DNA from: Pegoplata infirma
Lineage: Eukaryota > Arthropoda > Insecta > Diptera > Anthomyiidae
DNA: 64,000 nucleotides
NCBI GenBank assembly: GCA_963921195.1
Contig: OY992536.1
Span: forward strand, 228,072,023-228,136,022
Direction of reading: 5' to 3'
Each line of letters begins with the position of its first letter. The stretch's first letter is position 1. The notes beneath the pieces were generated by a model. The model worked only from the letters and a program-made list of their open reading frames with translations, was not told the DNA's origin and made no database searches. A program made the translations under genes and the position numbers. Below, piece after piece: positions 22,011-32,884 of this stretch.

Positions 22011-23402
22011 CATTGGTGGTAACTAAACAATGCTTTTCAAACTTGTTTAAATTTTAAGCAATGCTTTTTAAACTTGTTTAGTTTTAAAAGCATTGGTAAC
22101 TTAAAAATTACACTCGAAAAAAATTTTACACTCAAAAAAATTTTACACTCAAAAAAAATGTACACAAAAAAAATAGTTTTTTTTTTTACAAAAATTACAA
22201 TATTTTGTGTACATACGTACGTGCATTCACTCAGAAATATTTTTACAGTAAAAAAAACATTACACTCGAAAAAAATTTTACACTCAAAAAAAATAGTAAT
22301 TTTTCTTTTTTTTTTTTTTAAATGACAAAAAAAATAGTTTTTTACTCAAAATAAAATATTTCTAATCAAAATTGTTAATTTATTCACGTTAAAAAATGTA
22401 CTACCCTTTAAAAAAAATGCATTGTGGAGGGTATTCATAGATTCGGCAAAGTCGAATTTAACTTTTCTACTTGTTTTAATTACAAAGTAATAAAAAAATT
22501 TGTTTTAATGCCTTTTAAAATTTTTTGAGGCAATTTCCTAGATTCTGAGAAATTTTTCTATAGTAAAATTATAGTTTTATGAGACACTTTTCTTAGAAAA
22601 AGTCTAATTCTCAACCATTTTCTGAGACATATTTCCTATTAAAAAGACTGAGAATCTCAGAAATTTTTCCTACAGCAACGTCTTAGATTCTGAGCAATTT
22701 TTCCTATAGAAAAGATTTCACTAAGCTTCAGAGACATTTTTCCTATAGAAAAAGTCTCAGATTCAGAGTCTCCAACAGAAGAAGTATTAAATTCTGAGAC
22801 ATTTTTCAAATAGAAAAAATTTCATAATCTAAGTCTGAGGTTCTTTTCTAGAAATCTAAGAATTTTTTCCCATATAATAAAAGAGGTCCGGCTTTTCCTA
22901 TTTAAAAGTCTCAGATTCTGAAACATATATATTTCAAAAAAGTCTTAGATTTTGAGACATTTTTAAATTGAAAAAATCTTAGATTCCGAGATAGTCACAT
23001 ATTCTGTGTAATTTTTCCTAAAGAAAATGTCTCAGATTCTAATACAAGTTTTCTACACAAAAAATCTAAAATTTTCCTGAAGAAACTTTTCCTATAAAAA
23101 ATTCAAAGATTTAAAAACATTTTTCCTATTGAAAAATTTTATGGTTCTTGGACATTTTTCCTAGAGAAAAATTCCATTTCCATTGCTTTTTCAAATTCCT
23201 TTTTAAAATTTCTTAATTTTCATTTTTTTTTTTCCTTTTTACCCATCTCCTCTAACATTTTTTCCAAAGAAGAACTATCAAATTTTTTTTAATACAAAAT
23301 ACTCAGATTTTTTCAATAAAAAATTCTTAGATCTACCTTAAAGAAAAATTGTTAGATCTGCCTAAAAAAAATTGTCAGATAATTCCCATAAAAAAATTCT
23401 CA

Positions 23403-23991
23403 CAAGGGAAGTATCCCAACCCTTATGAACCGATTTGCCTGAAACTTAAAATATATAAAAAAAGAGACGATTTTAAGGTTGGGGTGTCTCGGCTTATCGG
23501 CCATATCAGTGTTTCAAAATTTCGTTGTCCCCTTATGATACAATGTGGACCGCGGGGAAAATTTCGATAACTCCTGAACTAACAGGAATATTTTCTAGAG
23601 CAAAAATACGTGTCGACTTAAATTTAATAAAAATTATTTCGTATTCATATGGACATCATAGGTCAATGACTTCATATAAATACCCCCCAAAATTTACACA
23701 TTTTCATGAAAAAAGTATTTAACGAAGCCAAACTTTTACAAGGTTATGCAACCGTTGGATAGACATTAAGAAAACCTTTCTTCTTATATGTAAACATCAT
23801 ATAGTTTCTTTGAAAGAAATGGCTGAAAAATCCAAAAACCGATTTTTTCGCCATTTTTTGACCCATGCTTTGAACCCCTAAATCGCCAATATGGCCGATA
23901 AGCCGAGACACCCCAACCTTAGAATTATCTCTTCTATATATATTTTAAGTTTCATGCAACTGGGTTCATAAGGGTTGAGATACTTCCCTTG
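23403..23991. mobile_element. CAAGGGAAG-ended TIR element with TCA duplication, 589 bp
   Basis: Ends CAAGGGAAGTATCCCAACCC and GGGTTGAGATACTTCCCTTG are inverted repeats, and AAGGTTGGGGTGTCTCGGCT near 23476 has its complement near 23900. The 3-bp duplication TCA lies at 23400-23402 and 23992-23994, where the array would read TTCTCAGATTTTT. The TNA duplication suggests PIF/Harbinger; the tip sequence alone does not settle it. Confidence 0.88.
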
Positions 23992-24318
23992 TCAGATTTT
24001 TCCTAAAAAATTCTAAAAAAAATTTTGACATTTCGAGACATTTTTTCTTTTGAAAAATTTTAAAATCCTTTCACATTATCATAGAAGAATTTCTGTTAAA
24101 AAATTCAAATTATTCCAATATTTTTTTTAGATTTTTCCTATAGAATAATTCTCAAATTTTTCATAAAGAAAAATTCTAATATTCCGAGACATTGTTAAAT
24201 GTTAAGATTCTGAGACATTTTTTATAGAAAAAATTCTCATATTACTTTATTTTCCTTTCCACTTTATTTTTTTCTCCTTTCCTCTTCTTTCTTTCCTTTC
24301 TTTGTTTTTTTTTTTTTT

Positions 24319-25058
24319 TATACCCACCACTCTAGAGATAGAGGGTATATATAAGTTTGTCATTCCGTTTGTATCCCATAAAGACGATCTAGCGATGTCC
24401 GTCCGTCTTTCCGTCTGTCTGTTGAAAACACGCTAACTTTTGATCGAATTTATGGAGTCTCCTGAAGTTTGGCATATATGTTAGGCATTTACCTGGTCAG
24501 CATGGTATTGTAATCCAGAAAAATCGGTCCAGTGGTTCAAAAGTTATGAGCAAAAGACTAAATTTCGGCAAGGGTTTTTCGTAAATTTACTAGATAAAAA
24601 ACACGCTAACTTTCGAAATGCAATTCTGAGGATGATAAAGCTTGGCAGATACATTTTTCTTTCCCCTGGCTTGGTTCGTATTGAATTTCAGTCAAGTCGA
24701 TCCATTGGTTCAAAAGTTATTAGCAAAACCGTGAATTTCAGATTAGTTTCACCTTTCAATTCATGTGTTGAAAACCCGTTAAACATGTTTTAAAAACCTT
24801 GGTTAGTCACAAAAATATTTTACAACGTATTTTTGTCGCTCAAAAATATTTTTACACTAAACAAATACACTCGAAAAAAATTTTACAATCAAAAAAAAAA
24901 ATTTACACTCAAAAAAAAATTTTGTAAATTATTTTTTTTTTTTTTTTCAAAAATTACTTAAAAAAAAGTTTTCAAAAATTACTTAAAAAATCAAAAAAAT
25001 TTTTTTTATGTTATGTTCTTAGATTCGGCCAAGTCGAATTTAACTTTTCTACTTGTTT
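24319..25058 (+). mobile_element. mini-me/DINE-like element, type 1 (copy D), 740 bp
   Basis: Starts TATACCCACCACTCTAGAG with the 5' hairpin, then GATCTAGCGATGTCCGTCCG, the GTCTGTCTG tract, a TTCAAAAGTTATGAGC phrase and the hairpin ATTCGGCCAAGTCGAAT, and ends ACTTGTTTT. It is shorter than B and C, lacking the TA-rich part and part of the AC-rich block. Inserted in the pyrimidine tract of array 3. Confidence 0.85.
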
Positions 25059-25113
25059 TGCTTTTGCGGTTTGGGGTGTAGGGATTTCCTTTCTCCCCGG
25101 TGGATCCGCGCCT

Positions 25114-28102
25114 GCACTTAAGGCAAAAACCCCCATATACATCTTCAGTCCAAGTGCTTACAAACCATAGTCTTTCTCCACGTAATTTTTGAAAAAAAAA
25201 ATCACATTTTTTTTTATATAAAACGATTTTTTGTTTGTAAAAGGACTTTCAAATATTTTTTTTTAATTTTACTTTTAATCACATAAATAACTACAATAAA
25301 AAAGGCCACAAAAAAAGGATTACATGAATGATGATATAGATGATGGCAGGCAATACTAACACATGAAAAATATGGCTCCGGCGCCATTTGTTGCCAACAA
25401 CCACAAACGATGACATATTAAGTGTTATCGTCACAACCATACTAAAATTATTGCAATTGTGTGTGTTCCTTTTTATTTCTTTATTGTTTAAATGAAATGA
25501 AGCAAAGTTATGCTATATACACTCAAAATAAATAGATTATCATATAAGTAAAGGAAAGAGCCAAAAGCTTTAAACATATTGAAATTTTACAAAAATTCTT
25601 ACATTTTTAAAAAATGAGAAAGAAAATGTTTAGGAATCTAAAAAAATTAAAAATTTTAATTCTGTTTTAACTTTTAAGTTAACAAAAATTATTTATTATT
25701 CGACCTTTAAAATTCGATTTTGATGAAGATTATTCTAGCTCAAGGTCATATTTCTTTTACTAATCATTACGAAGATATTGTCAAAGTAACAATTTTGTAG
25801 AGACTATTTATTAATTTGTTTGTTTTAAATTGATTGCTTTGGTCATTTTGTCTTGTTTTGGTCATTTTGTCGTACTCGACATGTGTTTCTGAATTTTTCA
25901 GATTCCATTGTCAAGAGTATTTATCAAATTGACAATCGTTAGAGGCAAAACATAAAGTCTTATATTTGTATGTAAGGATAGCACGCCTCACTCTCTATTC
26001 ATATTTTAAACGAAAGTTTTAAAATTGGTCGGAAAATTTTAAAATCGGTTAAGGGTCAAGGCAAAGAAATTTTTGAAATATTTTTTTTAAAATTTGTTAA
26101 ACGTTGGAAAAGACCGTAATTTTTTGCTAACTTCAAATTGAAACTTTTCGAAAATAGCTCGACCGATTTTCAAATTTCCATGTTCCGCGCATAAAAATTA
26201 ATAAATACGATTCAAGATATATATGGACTTTTGTCATTAACTTTTAACGCTTGTGATATTTTACTAATTTCGCAATAACATTTTTATTTGTAAACTAGGT
26301 GGTACCTGTGAATGTAGGTATGTTAAGGGAACTATAATGAGTAATTCTGCAAAGGCACAGCGCAAGTAGTCTCATTATCTCGTGGTAAGGAACGAGCAAA
26401 GTTGAAAAATGTAAAAAAATCGCTTGATACTCTCATGAAATTTTTCGTTCAAAGTTCCATATTGTTGGGTGCGTTAAAGCTATTGCTCCAAATTTAATAT
26501 CGCTTAATCAGTAGACTTGGGCAATTATTTGGTGTAGGTTCAGTGGATGTGCCATCAATAAGAAAAAAGTTACATGGACCTAAATCTTTGATACCAATTT
26601 TTTTCAATTTTCAATTTTTCGTGGTTTTTTGATTGTAGCTTTTGGTGCAAACTGTAATTTTAAAATTCAAATACACATGGTAAAAGCCCTTGTAAATATG
26701 CACAATCTGAGACTGATTCGAGTGATGTGCTCGCAATGGTTACGAAGCTGCAGCTCTCCAAAGATGGGAAGAAAAAACGTGAATTTTTTAAAAAGTCTGT
26801 TTTTTGCAAGGCACACTCCCAGTTTTATTCCGAATTGTTCCGAATGCTTTGTGAACTTTATAATTTACCATTTCCCACTTGATTTATAAACGCACCCAAA
26901 AAATATTCAATTGCTAAAATTTTATGAACTTTTTAAATTTTTTGCAAAATTTCGATATTTTAGTTTTGCATTATTTGGCAGCCAAATGTGCATGGCTAAA
27001 AGTTGAACATGTAGAAACAATGGTATGTGCAAATATAATAAATCATGGAAAGCAACATTGATCAAAAGTTAATATTGGCGAATTCCGCGGCGTTTTTCTG
27101 TTTTTCGTTTTTTGTAAGGCACATCCAGGCCGCTAATCGAAATTGGTCAGTGAAAAGCGCGTTTGGTAGTATTTTTAATGCTTTATCTTCAATCCATTCG
27201 CACCCAAAAACAATTGACGTTTTAGTGGTTTTTGGTGGTTTTAAATTTTTGATACTTTTAAATTTAATGGTTATATAAAATCTAACATTACTTAAATAAA
27301 GTAGAAATGAAATGTATTTTTATAGATTTTGACGTGTCTTATTCAAATAATATTTCAAAATTAGTCCATTGATTTTTGCAGTCGCGAAAATCGCGAAAAA
27401 TCGCGAAAATTTTTTATAACCTTAATAAAATTAGTAATAACGTTAAAATATTTCGTAATAACCTTAATATTAGCATTATTAATCATACTTTGAATAGTTT
27501 CAATATTCAGTGAAGGACAACACTGTAAAATGAGACATTTAATATTAAAAAAAAAAATAAATAAATTCAAAATTATTAATTTTTTTTTCAAAAATGTTCC
27601 ATTTAAACCGCTGCTGTTTCTTACCTATTAGAGATAGAATAATGGTGTTAACTAAGAATTTGTTGAGATTTTGTTAATGCATTTGGTAATATTTTTCTAA
27701 AAAAAAATAAAACCGCTGGAAACATTTTTATTTCCAAAATATTGGAAAATGTGCCGAAAAAAAATTGGTTAAATGCAAATATCTCGATATTTAGCAAAGA
27801 TTTTATGCATGTTTGAATATGGTACGTTTGGTACGTTTGGTTAACTTCGGATAAAAAATGTAATTTTGACAATTTTTTTAAAAATGTTAATTTTAAACCG
27901 CCATAGTTTTGGGTGCGATCGCTCAAATTAATGCACGCGGACGGATTTGAATTACTTATTTATAATGTTATTTACCTACAAAGTCTTATCAATGTGCCAC
28001 GAAAAAAAATCGCAATTTTTTTTTTCTTAAATATTAAAAGTTAATGACAATTGCTCATATATTTTTTAAATTTTTAGGATAACAAGAACATTTTTATATT
28101 AA
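25114..28102. other. Gene-free stretch with fragments of dispersed repeats
   Basis: Contains the repeat copy at 25815-25980, an ATTCGACCTTTAAAATTCG phrase (25697) shared with 47010, and diverged relatives of the 11.2/45.5 kb repeat at 26720-26860 and 27090-27130. The plus-strand frames at 26629 and 27045 lie in that repeat and look incidental. Confidence 0.5.
25815..25980. repeat. Dispersed repeat, copy 2 (first copy at 905-1060)
   Basis: Near-identical to 905-1060 apart from an internal duplication of 'ttggtcattttgtc'. Ends at about 25978, where the similarity stops. Confidence 0.7.
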
Positions 28103-28787
28103 AACAAGTAAGAGTGTTAAATTCGGCTGTGCCGAATCTTTTATACCCTCCTATATGCAAAAAAAATAAAAAAATTCCAGGGGCGTTTTCTTTTTTCGGG
28201 GGAGGGGGGTCAGTAGTGGTAATTGGGGGGGGGGGCAAATTTCCTCTCGAATATTTGCTTAAAAATTCATTCTAATGCTTTTTGCACTAAAGAAATACAA
28301 GTTTTTCAATATTTAAAAAAATTTTATTCCTCGCCCATAAAAAGGGGCGGACCGAAAAAACGACATTTTCAAATTCTTTGGGTCCAAATGCAGCACTTTG
28401 AACTTCTTGTAGCATAAAATGTTGAATATGTTAAACAACAACACAAAGAAATCATGTAAAAAAATTGTGTTTTTCAGAGCTTGGTTTAGTTCTTCAGGGG
28501 GGAACTTTTTTCCCCCTGGTCCGATTTTGCTCATTTACGAACTTAGCCTGCCTAGGAGCATAAGACATATTCCTGCCAAATAACGGGAGTCTAGCTCTTT
28601 TATTTTGGACTGCATCGTATTAACTACAGATGGACAGACGGGCGGACAGACGGACATCGCTAGAATGTCTTAGAATCTATCACTGACATAAATATATATA
28701 CTTTATGGGGTCCTAGACCGATATTTTGGTGCGTTACATACGGAATGACAAAGTGAGTATACCCCCATACGTATTTGGAGGGTATAA
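28103..28787 (+). mobile_element. mini-me/DINE-like element, type 2, 685 bp
   Basis: Begins AACAAGTAAGAGTG, then the hairpin ATTCGGCTGTGCCGAAT, then TTTATACCCTCC. It contains a G run at 28226-28235, an inverted GACGGACATCG core with a GGACAGACGG microsatellite (28630-28660), ATATATATACTTTATGGGGT, and ends CCCCCATACGTATTTGGAGG, GTATAAAAA. Compared with type 1 the order is reversed: the terminal hairpin comes first on this strand. Confidence 0.75.
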
Positions 28788-29180
28788 AAATACAAAAATA
28801 AAGACATTTTTTATACGAAAATTGTATCAGTCTCTGAAACTTTTTCCTATGCACGAATGACTTTCAAGAATCTGAAGACAAATTGTTTATTAAGGCGTTC
28901 TTTATCGAGAGATCATTTTAATATCAAAATCTTAAATTTTTCTATGGAAAAAATTAGTGAGATTGTGAGACGTTTTCCATAAGAAAAATATCTTAAAATC
29001 TTAAATTTTTCTATAGAGAAAATTTGCGAGAATGTGAGACTTTTTCTATGCGAAAAATGTGTAAAAATCTATGGTATTTATTTAAGAAAAATATCTCTGG
29101 ATCGATGACTTTTCTTTTTACTTTTTCTATACAAAAAATATCCCAGAATCTGGAACTTTTTCTATACGAAATATGTCTCA

Positions 29181-29751
29181 AAAGAAAGGTATTTTAGAGG
29201 GCACACACCGTTTGTCCTTAAATTTGCATATGGGAATGAGGAGAGCAAAATAAGAGTTACCTGTTTTTTTTGCTTCCCAATCTCAAATTTAAAAAAAGGG
29301 TTGCCGCCTAATGAACAAATTGGGTCTTTCGGGGAAATCCGAATAAAATCCAAGCTAGCAGGAAAAACGCAAAAATACGGGTCAGCTTAATTTTAATAGA
29401 GATTATTATATATGCATTTGTATGTACCTCTCCAAATAAACTACCCCAACATTTTTATATTATTAAAGATAAGGACTTAACGAAGTCGAATTTTGACATG
29501 ACCTATTCTCCACTGGATAGGCATTCCAAAAACTTTTCGATCTGTATAAAATTGTCATACAGTTTCTTTTGAAAAAATGTGAAAAATCCTCAAAAAACGA
29601 AAAAAAATCCCGTTGTATTGCCCTCCCCTTTGCCCCGTTAAATGTGAGATTGTGCAGCCAAGAAAAAACTAGGAACTCTTACTTTCCTACTCTCTTTCCC
29701 ATAAACAAGTTTCAGGAGAATCAGTGGGTGCCCTGTGAAAGAACTTTCTTG
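29181..29751. mobile_element. CAAGG-type TIR element with TCA duplication, 571 bp
   Basis: The right end GAACTTTCTTG and the left end AAAGAAAGGTATTTTAGAGG are imperfect inverted repeats, strengthened by GGGCACACACCG / GTGGGTGCCC and AGAGTTACCTG / AACTCTTAC further in. The duplication TCA lies at 29178-29180 and 29752-29754; removing the insert restores the array phrase GTCTCAGAATCTGAG exactly. Related to 51736-52238. Confidence 0.87.
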
Positions 29752-29876
29752 TCAGAATCTGAGACTTTTTCTATACGAAAAATGGCTCAGAATATGAGAC
29801 TTTTTCTATACGAAAAATGTCTTAGAAACTATATCTTTTTTTTACGAAATATTTCTCAGATTCTAAGAATGACTAA

Positions 29877-30476
29877 CAAGGGAAGTCTCCCTAGTGTCAC
29901 CCGCGGATCTTTATGGAATTGGTTTTATTTTGTAGAGCACAAAAAATAAAGGGACACGTATTTTTTTTTAGCGGCCCAAATTCATATTTAGGGGGTAAAA
30001 AGGAGGGGGGAAGACAAGGCCATTTTTCAGTTTTTTTCGTTTATCTCCTAAATTATGCAAGGAAACCTAGTCATGTTACATACCAAATGAAAGGTCTTTG
30101 GAAAACCTATCTGCGTGTGCTAAGAACCTGTCCAAACATGCACAACTTTTTGTCATATTGAGTAAAATACCAAAATTTTAGGACATTTTTGTTAATAAGT
30201 CGAAAAATATTAACTTCTTCCGCCCGTTGTTAGCACCACGAGATAGATATTTTTAATACCTTTAATCTGATACCACACATGCCTATAATAATTTTGTTTA
30301 AATAGGCGTAAATTGTAAAAAACTGAAAAAGGTCAATTTCCCCCCATACAAATCGACCCCCCCTAAAAATGATTTTGGGCCGCTAAAAAAAAATACGTGT
30401 CGAATTAATTTTCGTTCTTAACAACATATCCAAATTTCATGAAGATCGGAGGGTGACACCAGGGAGACTTCCCTTG
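29877..30476. mobile_element. CAAGGGAAG-ended TIR element with TAA duplication, 600 bp
   Basis: Ends CAAGGGAAGTCTCCCTAGTG and its counterpart CACCAGGGAGACTTCCCTTG. The duplication TAA lies at 29874-29876 and 30477-30479. The interior is a diverged foldback (GCGGCCCAAATTCATATTTA against a GGGCCGCTAAAAAAAAAT stretch near 30375). Frames inside (29913-30161) are incidental. Confidence 0.87.
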
Positions 30477-30579
30477 TAAGAATCGGAGTCCTTTTCTATA
30501 CGGAATTGGTCTTAGAATTTTAGACAGTTTTTATGAGAATTCTCAAAACTCAAAACGAAGAATGACAATAGCCAAATTT

Positions 30580-31294
30580 CCCAGCTGGTAAATGTGTCAC
30601 TGAGGAAATTTCCACAGTGATTTCTTGAGGAAATGTTTTCAGGTTCTGACAAATCATAGGTAATCCTTGATGACATGTCCTAACATTGTCAGCACCGAAT
30701 GTTTGCTTTAAGAGTGTGGACAATTCCTCTAAGACGTCTAAAAGGAAATGTCTTCAGAATAGCAGTATATTAAATTAGAATTTTAAATCTGGGCAACTCT
30801 TCAATTTCCATGAAAAAGATGGCAACATTATCGACTTAATTAAAATAAAATCAAAATCTAACAAGTAGAATAAAAGTAATAAATAGACAAACAATTTTAA
30901 AAAAAAAGTTTGGAACAAGTGGTTAGGTGTGGGACTAATAAACTGGAGGTTCCAGGTTCAAATCTAGTTGGGACTAAAAAAAGCGAAAAGTTTTTTGTAA
31001 ATATGAGAAAGATAATTTATAAAGGAAAATGGATAAAAGTAAAAACTAAAGGAAATACGAAAATTTTTTGTATTTTCGCATGACCTATGTCAGACATTTC
31101 CCCAAAGAAGTCTTAGGTGACATGTCCCTAGAAGGTCAGCCCTGACCACTGCTGACTTTGAGTGAGGACATTTTGAAAATTTGTATGAAACTGTCCTCAA
31201 CCAAGTACATAGAGATGTCTTTTGGATGTCAGGTGTGACTCTGACATGTCACCACTCCGTCACTGAGGATGGCTCGAGGACGTTGCCAACTGGG
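30580..31294. mobile_element. CCCAGCTGG-ended TIR element, 715 bp
   Basis: The left end CCCAGCTGGTAA and the right end TTGCCAACTGGG are inverted with mismatches, and GTGTCACTGAGG / CACTCCGTCACTGAGG and several AAGTCTTAGGTGACATGTCC-like phrases repeat inside. The CCCAG tip resembles that of 8564-9416. The target-site duplication is unclear. It contains a tRNA-like segment. Confidence 0.65.
30911..30975 (+). other. tRNA-like segment with possible pol III boxes
   Basis: TGGAACAAGTGGTTAGG resembles a tRNA A box and D loop, and GGTTCAAATCT, 25 bases further, resembles a B box (consensus GGTTCGANTCC). The arms do not fold into a clean cloverleaf by eye. It could be a tRNA-derived SINE fragment or chance. 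Not called a tRNA gene. Confidence 0.3.
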
Positions 31295-32635
31295 TTATTG
31301 GTTACCCGTGCCCCTTGCGACCTAATGGTTAAAATGGTACCCCCTATATGTCTTAACACCTATCCCTCGATTTACCCGAACAGTTTAAATTTTGTTCGGT
31401 TTGAGTGTTTTATTGTTTTTTAATATTTGGTATGGATGTAGAAATTATGAAATCTGTCGAACAAATTTTTCAGCGTAAATAGGTGCTAAAGATAAATTAA
31501 TTGTTAAATGAAGTTACCGCAGTGAAAGCTTGCAGCATCTCCAACCCACGTACGCCAACACAACAAAATGTTTTACAGTACAAATGTTGAATATTCTTTA
31601 ATAAATTTATAGAGATGGTGCTCGTTGCTGTAGCAAATAGCAAAGCAATACGTTTGGGAACGATTTGCTATCTTTTTTATTTTTTTGTTGTATGTTTACA
31701 AAAAATATCACAAGACAAATAACGAAAAATTTAAACAAAATGGAAATAATAAGTAAGAGTGTTATGGTCGGCAGAGGAAACTCTTAAATACCCTCCCATC
31801 AAAATTAAAAAAAAAAAATTAAGATGTTTTGAAACCCCATCACCTCTTTTGAAATATTATGATATTCTCATTATTTTTACTTTTCCATTGTGGTTCTATT
31901 TAAAAACAAATGAAATTGGTCTAGCGGAATCTTCAAACGTAAAAAATTATAAAAAAAATTTGTAAATTAAGAGATAAAACAATTTTTAAAAGAAAAATTT
32001 AAAGTAAAAAATATTTTCCAAAAAACCCAGATTTCTGAAAATCAAAAAAAAAAAAAAAATATATAATAGTTCTAAAACATGTTTTACACCTGCAACATTT
32101 ATTTTATAAACTAGTTTTGTGACATTTCACTAAAAATAATTTTCAATTAACCCTGTTTTAGGATCTAGCCGGGATTAAGTAATAATTCCCTATTAACTTG
32201 TGAGAGTCTAAAACCGGTTCCTGTCTCACTTGACTAGTTCCCTTCCCCGCAGTTGAGCTATAATGTTAACAAATTCCTCAGTTTTTGTATCTCATTGTAG
32301 TTTCCAAGTCCAGATATTCAAAATCAACACTTGATAGGATTCTGCATTTCAATATGTTACGCATGGAATGTGTAAATAAATATACCCATATAATTTTTTG
32401 ATGAAGGATATACAAAAATATTTTACAAAAAATACAAATGGCAGAAATAGCGACATATATTTATCAGACAATAGGGAACAATTGAAAAAATACTGCAGTG
32501 TATTAAAATACAAAAATAAAAAAACAGCTAAAACTGAATGGTTTCAAAAACAAATTTAAAAATCTTGACATTTAAACAAATTATGGTTTAAATAAAATAT
32601 ATGTAAAAAATAGCAATAAACATGCCTAAATAATA
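31295..32635. other. Gene-free stretch with a mini-me/DINE end fragment
   Basis: AATAAGTAAGAGTGTTATGG with ACCCTCCCATCAAAATT (31748-31803) is a fragment of the type-2 start. The rest is AT-rich with A tracts and no recognised feature. Confidence 0.45.
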
Positions 32636-32867
32636 ATACACACAGCATTTATGAACAAATTCATACAATTTATTTACTTTTTCATAATACTTATGAACTT
32701 TTTCATAGTATTTATGAATAAATCATAATATGTGAAACTTAAGAACAATTTAACATTTTTCATAAATGCTATGAAAAAGTTTATAAGTATTATGAAAAAG
32801 TTAATAAATTGTATGAATTTGTTCATAAATACTATGAAAGTCGTTCATTGGATTTTTTTGTGTGTAC
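32636..32867. mobile_element. Foldback MITE, about 232 bp
   Basis: Arms are inverted copies: ATTTATGAACAAATTC at 32647 against GAATTTGTTCATAAAT ending 32830, and TTTTTCATAATACTTATGA against its complement. Outer tips TACACACA / TGTGTGTA. Each arm also repeats the motif TTTTTCATA..TATGAA. No target-site duplication was resolved. Confidence 0.75.
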
Positions 32868-32884
32868 GCAGATTTATATAAAAT

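Larger units (their letters stand above)
17035..22476 (+). mobile_element. mini-me/DINE-like element, type 1 (copy C), split twice
   Basis: The segments 17035-17438, 20858-21009 and 22016-22476 add up to about 1.02 kb and join into a copy nearly identical to copy B. The GTCC/GTCT microsatellite (17160-17220) is longer here than in copy B. A hAT-like element (17439-20849) and a Transib-like element (21010-22010) are inserted, both with exact duplications. Confidence 0.9.
22520..25113 (-). repeat. Composite palindromic 35-bp repeat array 3, with terminus
   Basis: Degenerate units with CTCAGATTC and TTTTTCCTATAGAAAA run from about 22520 to 24240. A pyrimidine-rich tract (24240-24318) follows, then after the inserted mini-me/DINE copy come GCGGTTTGGGGTGTAGGG, TTTCCTTTCTCCCC and GGATCCGCGCC at 25113. 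The elements at 23403-23991 and 24319-25058 are inserted. Confidence 0.85.
28800..30545 (+). repeat. Palindromic 35-bp repeat array 4, degenerate
   Basis: Units read ACTTTTTCTATACGAAAAAT plus GTCTCAGAATCTGAG, the opposite orientation to arrays 1-3. Array text is visible at 28800-29180, 29752-29876 and 30477-30545. Between these segments lie two TIR elements. Confidence 0.8.

Noticed and set aside
29569..29949. 126-codon plus frame
   Set aside because: Spans the end of one TIR element, array repeats and the start of another, so it cannot be one gene.
30911..30975. Functional tRNA gene
   Set aside because: Acceptor and anticodon stems do not pair; only A/B-box-like motifs are present.
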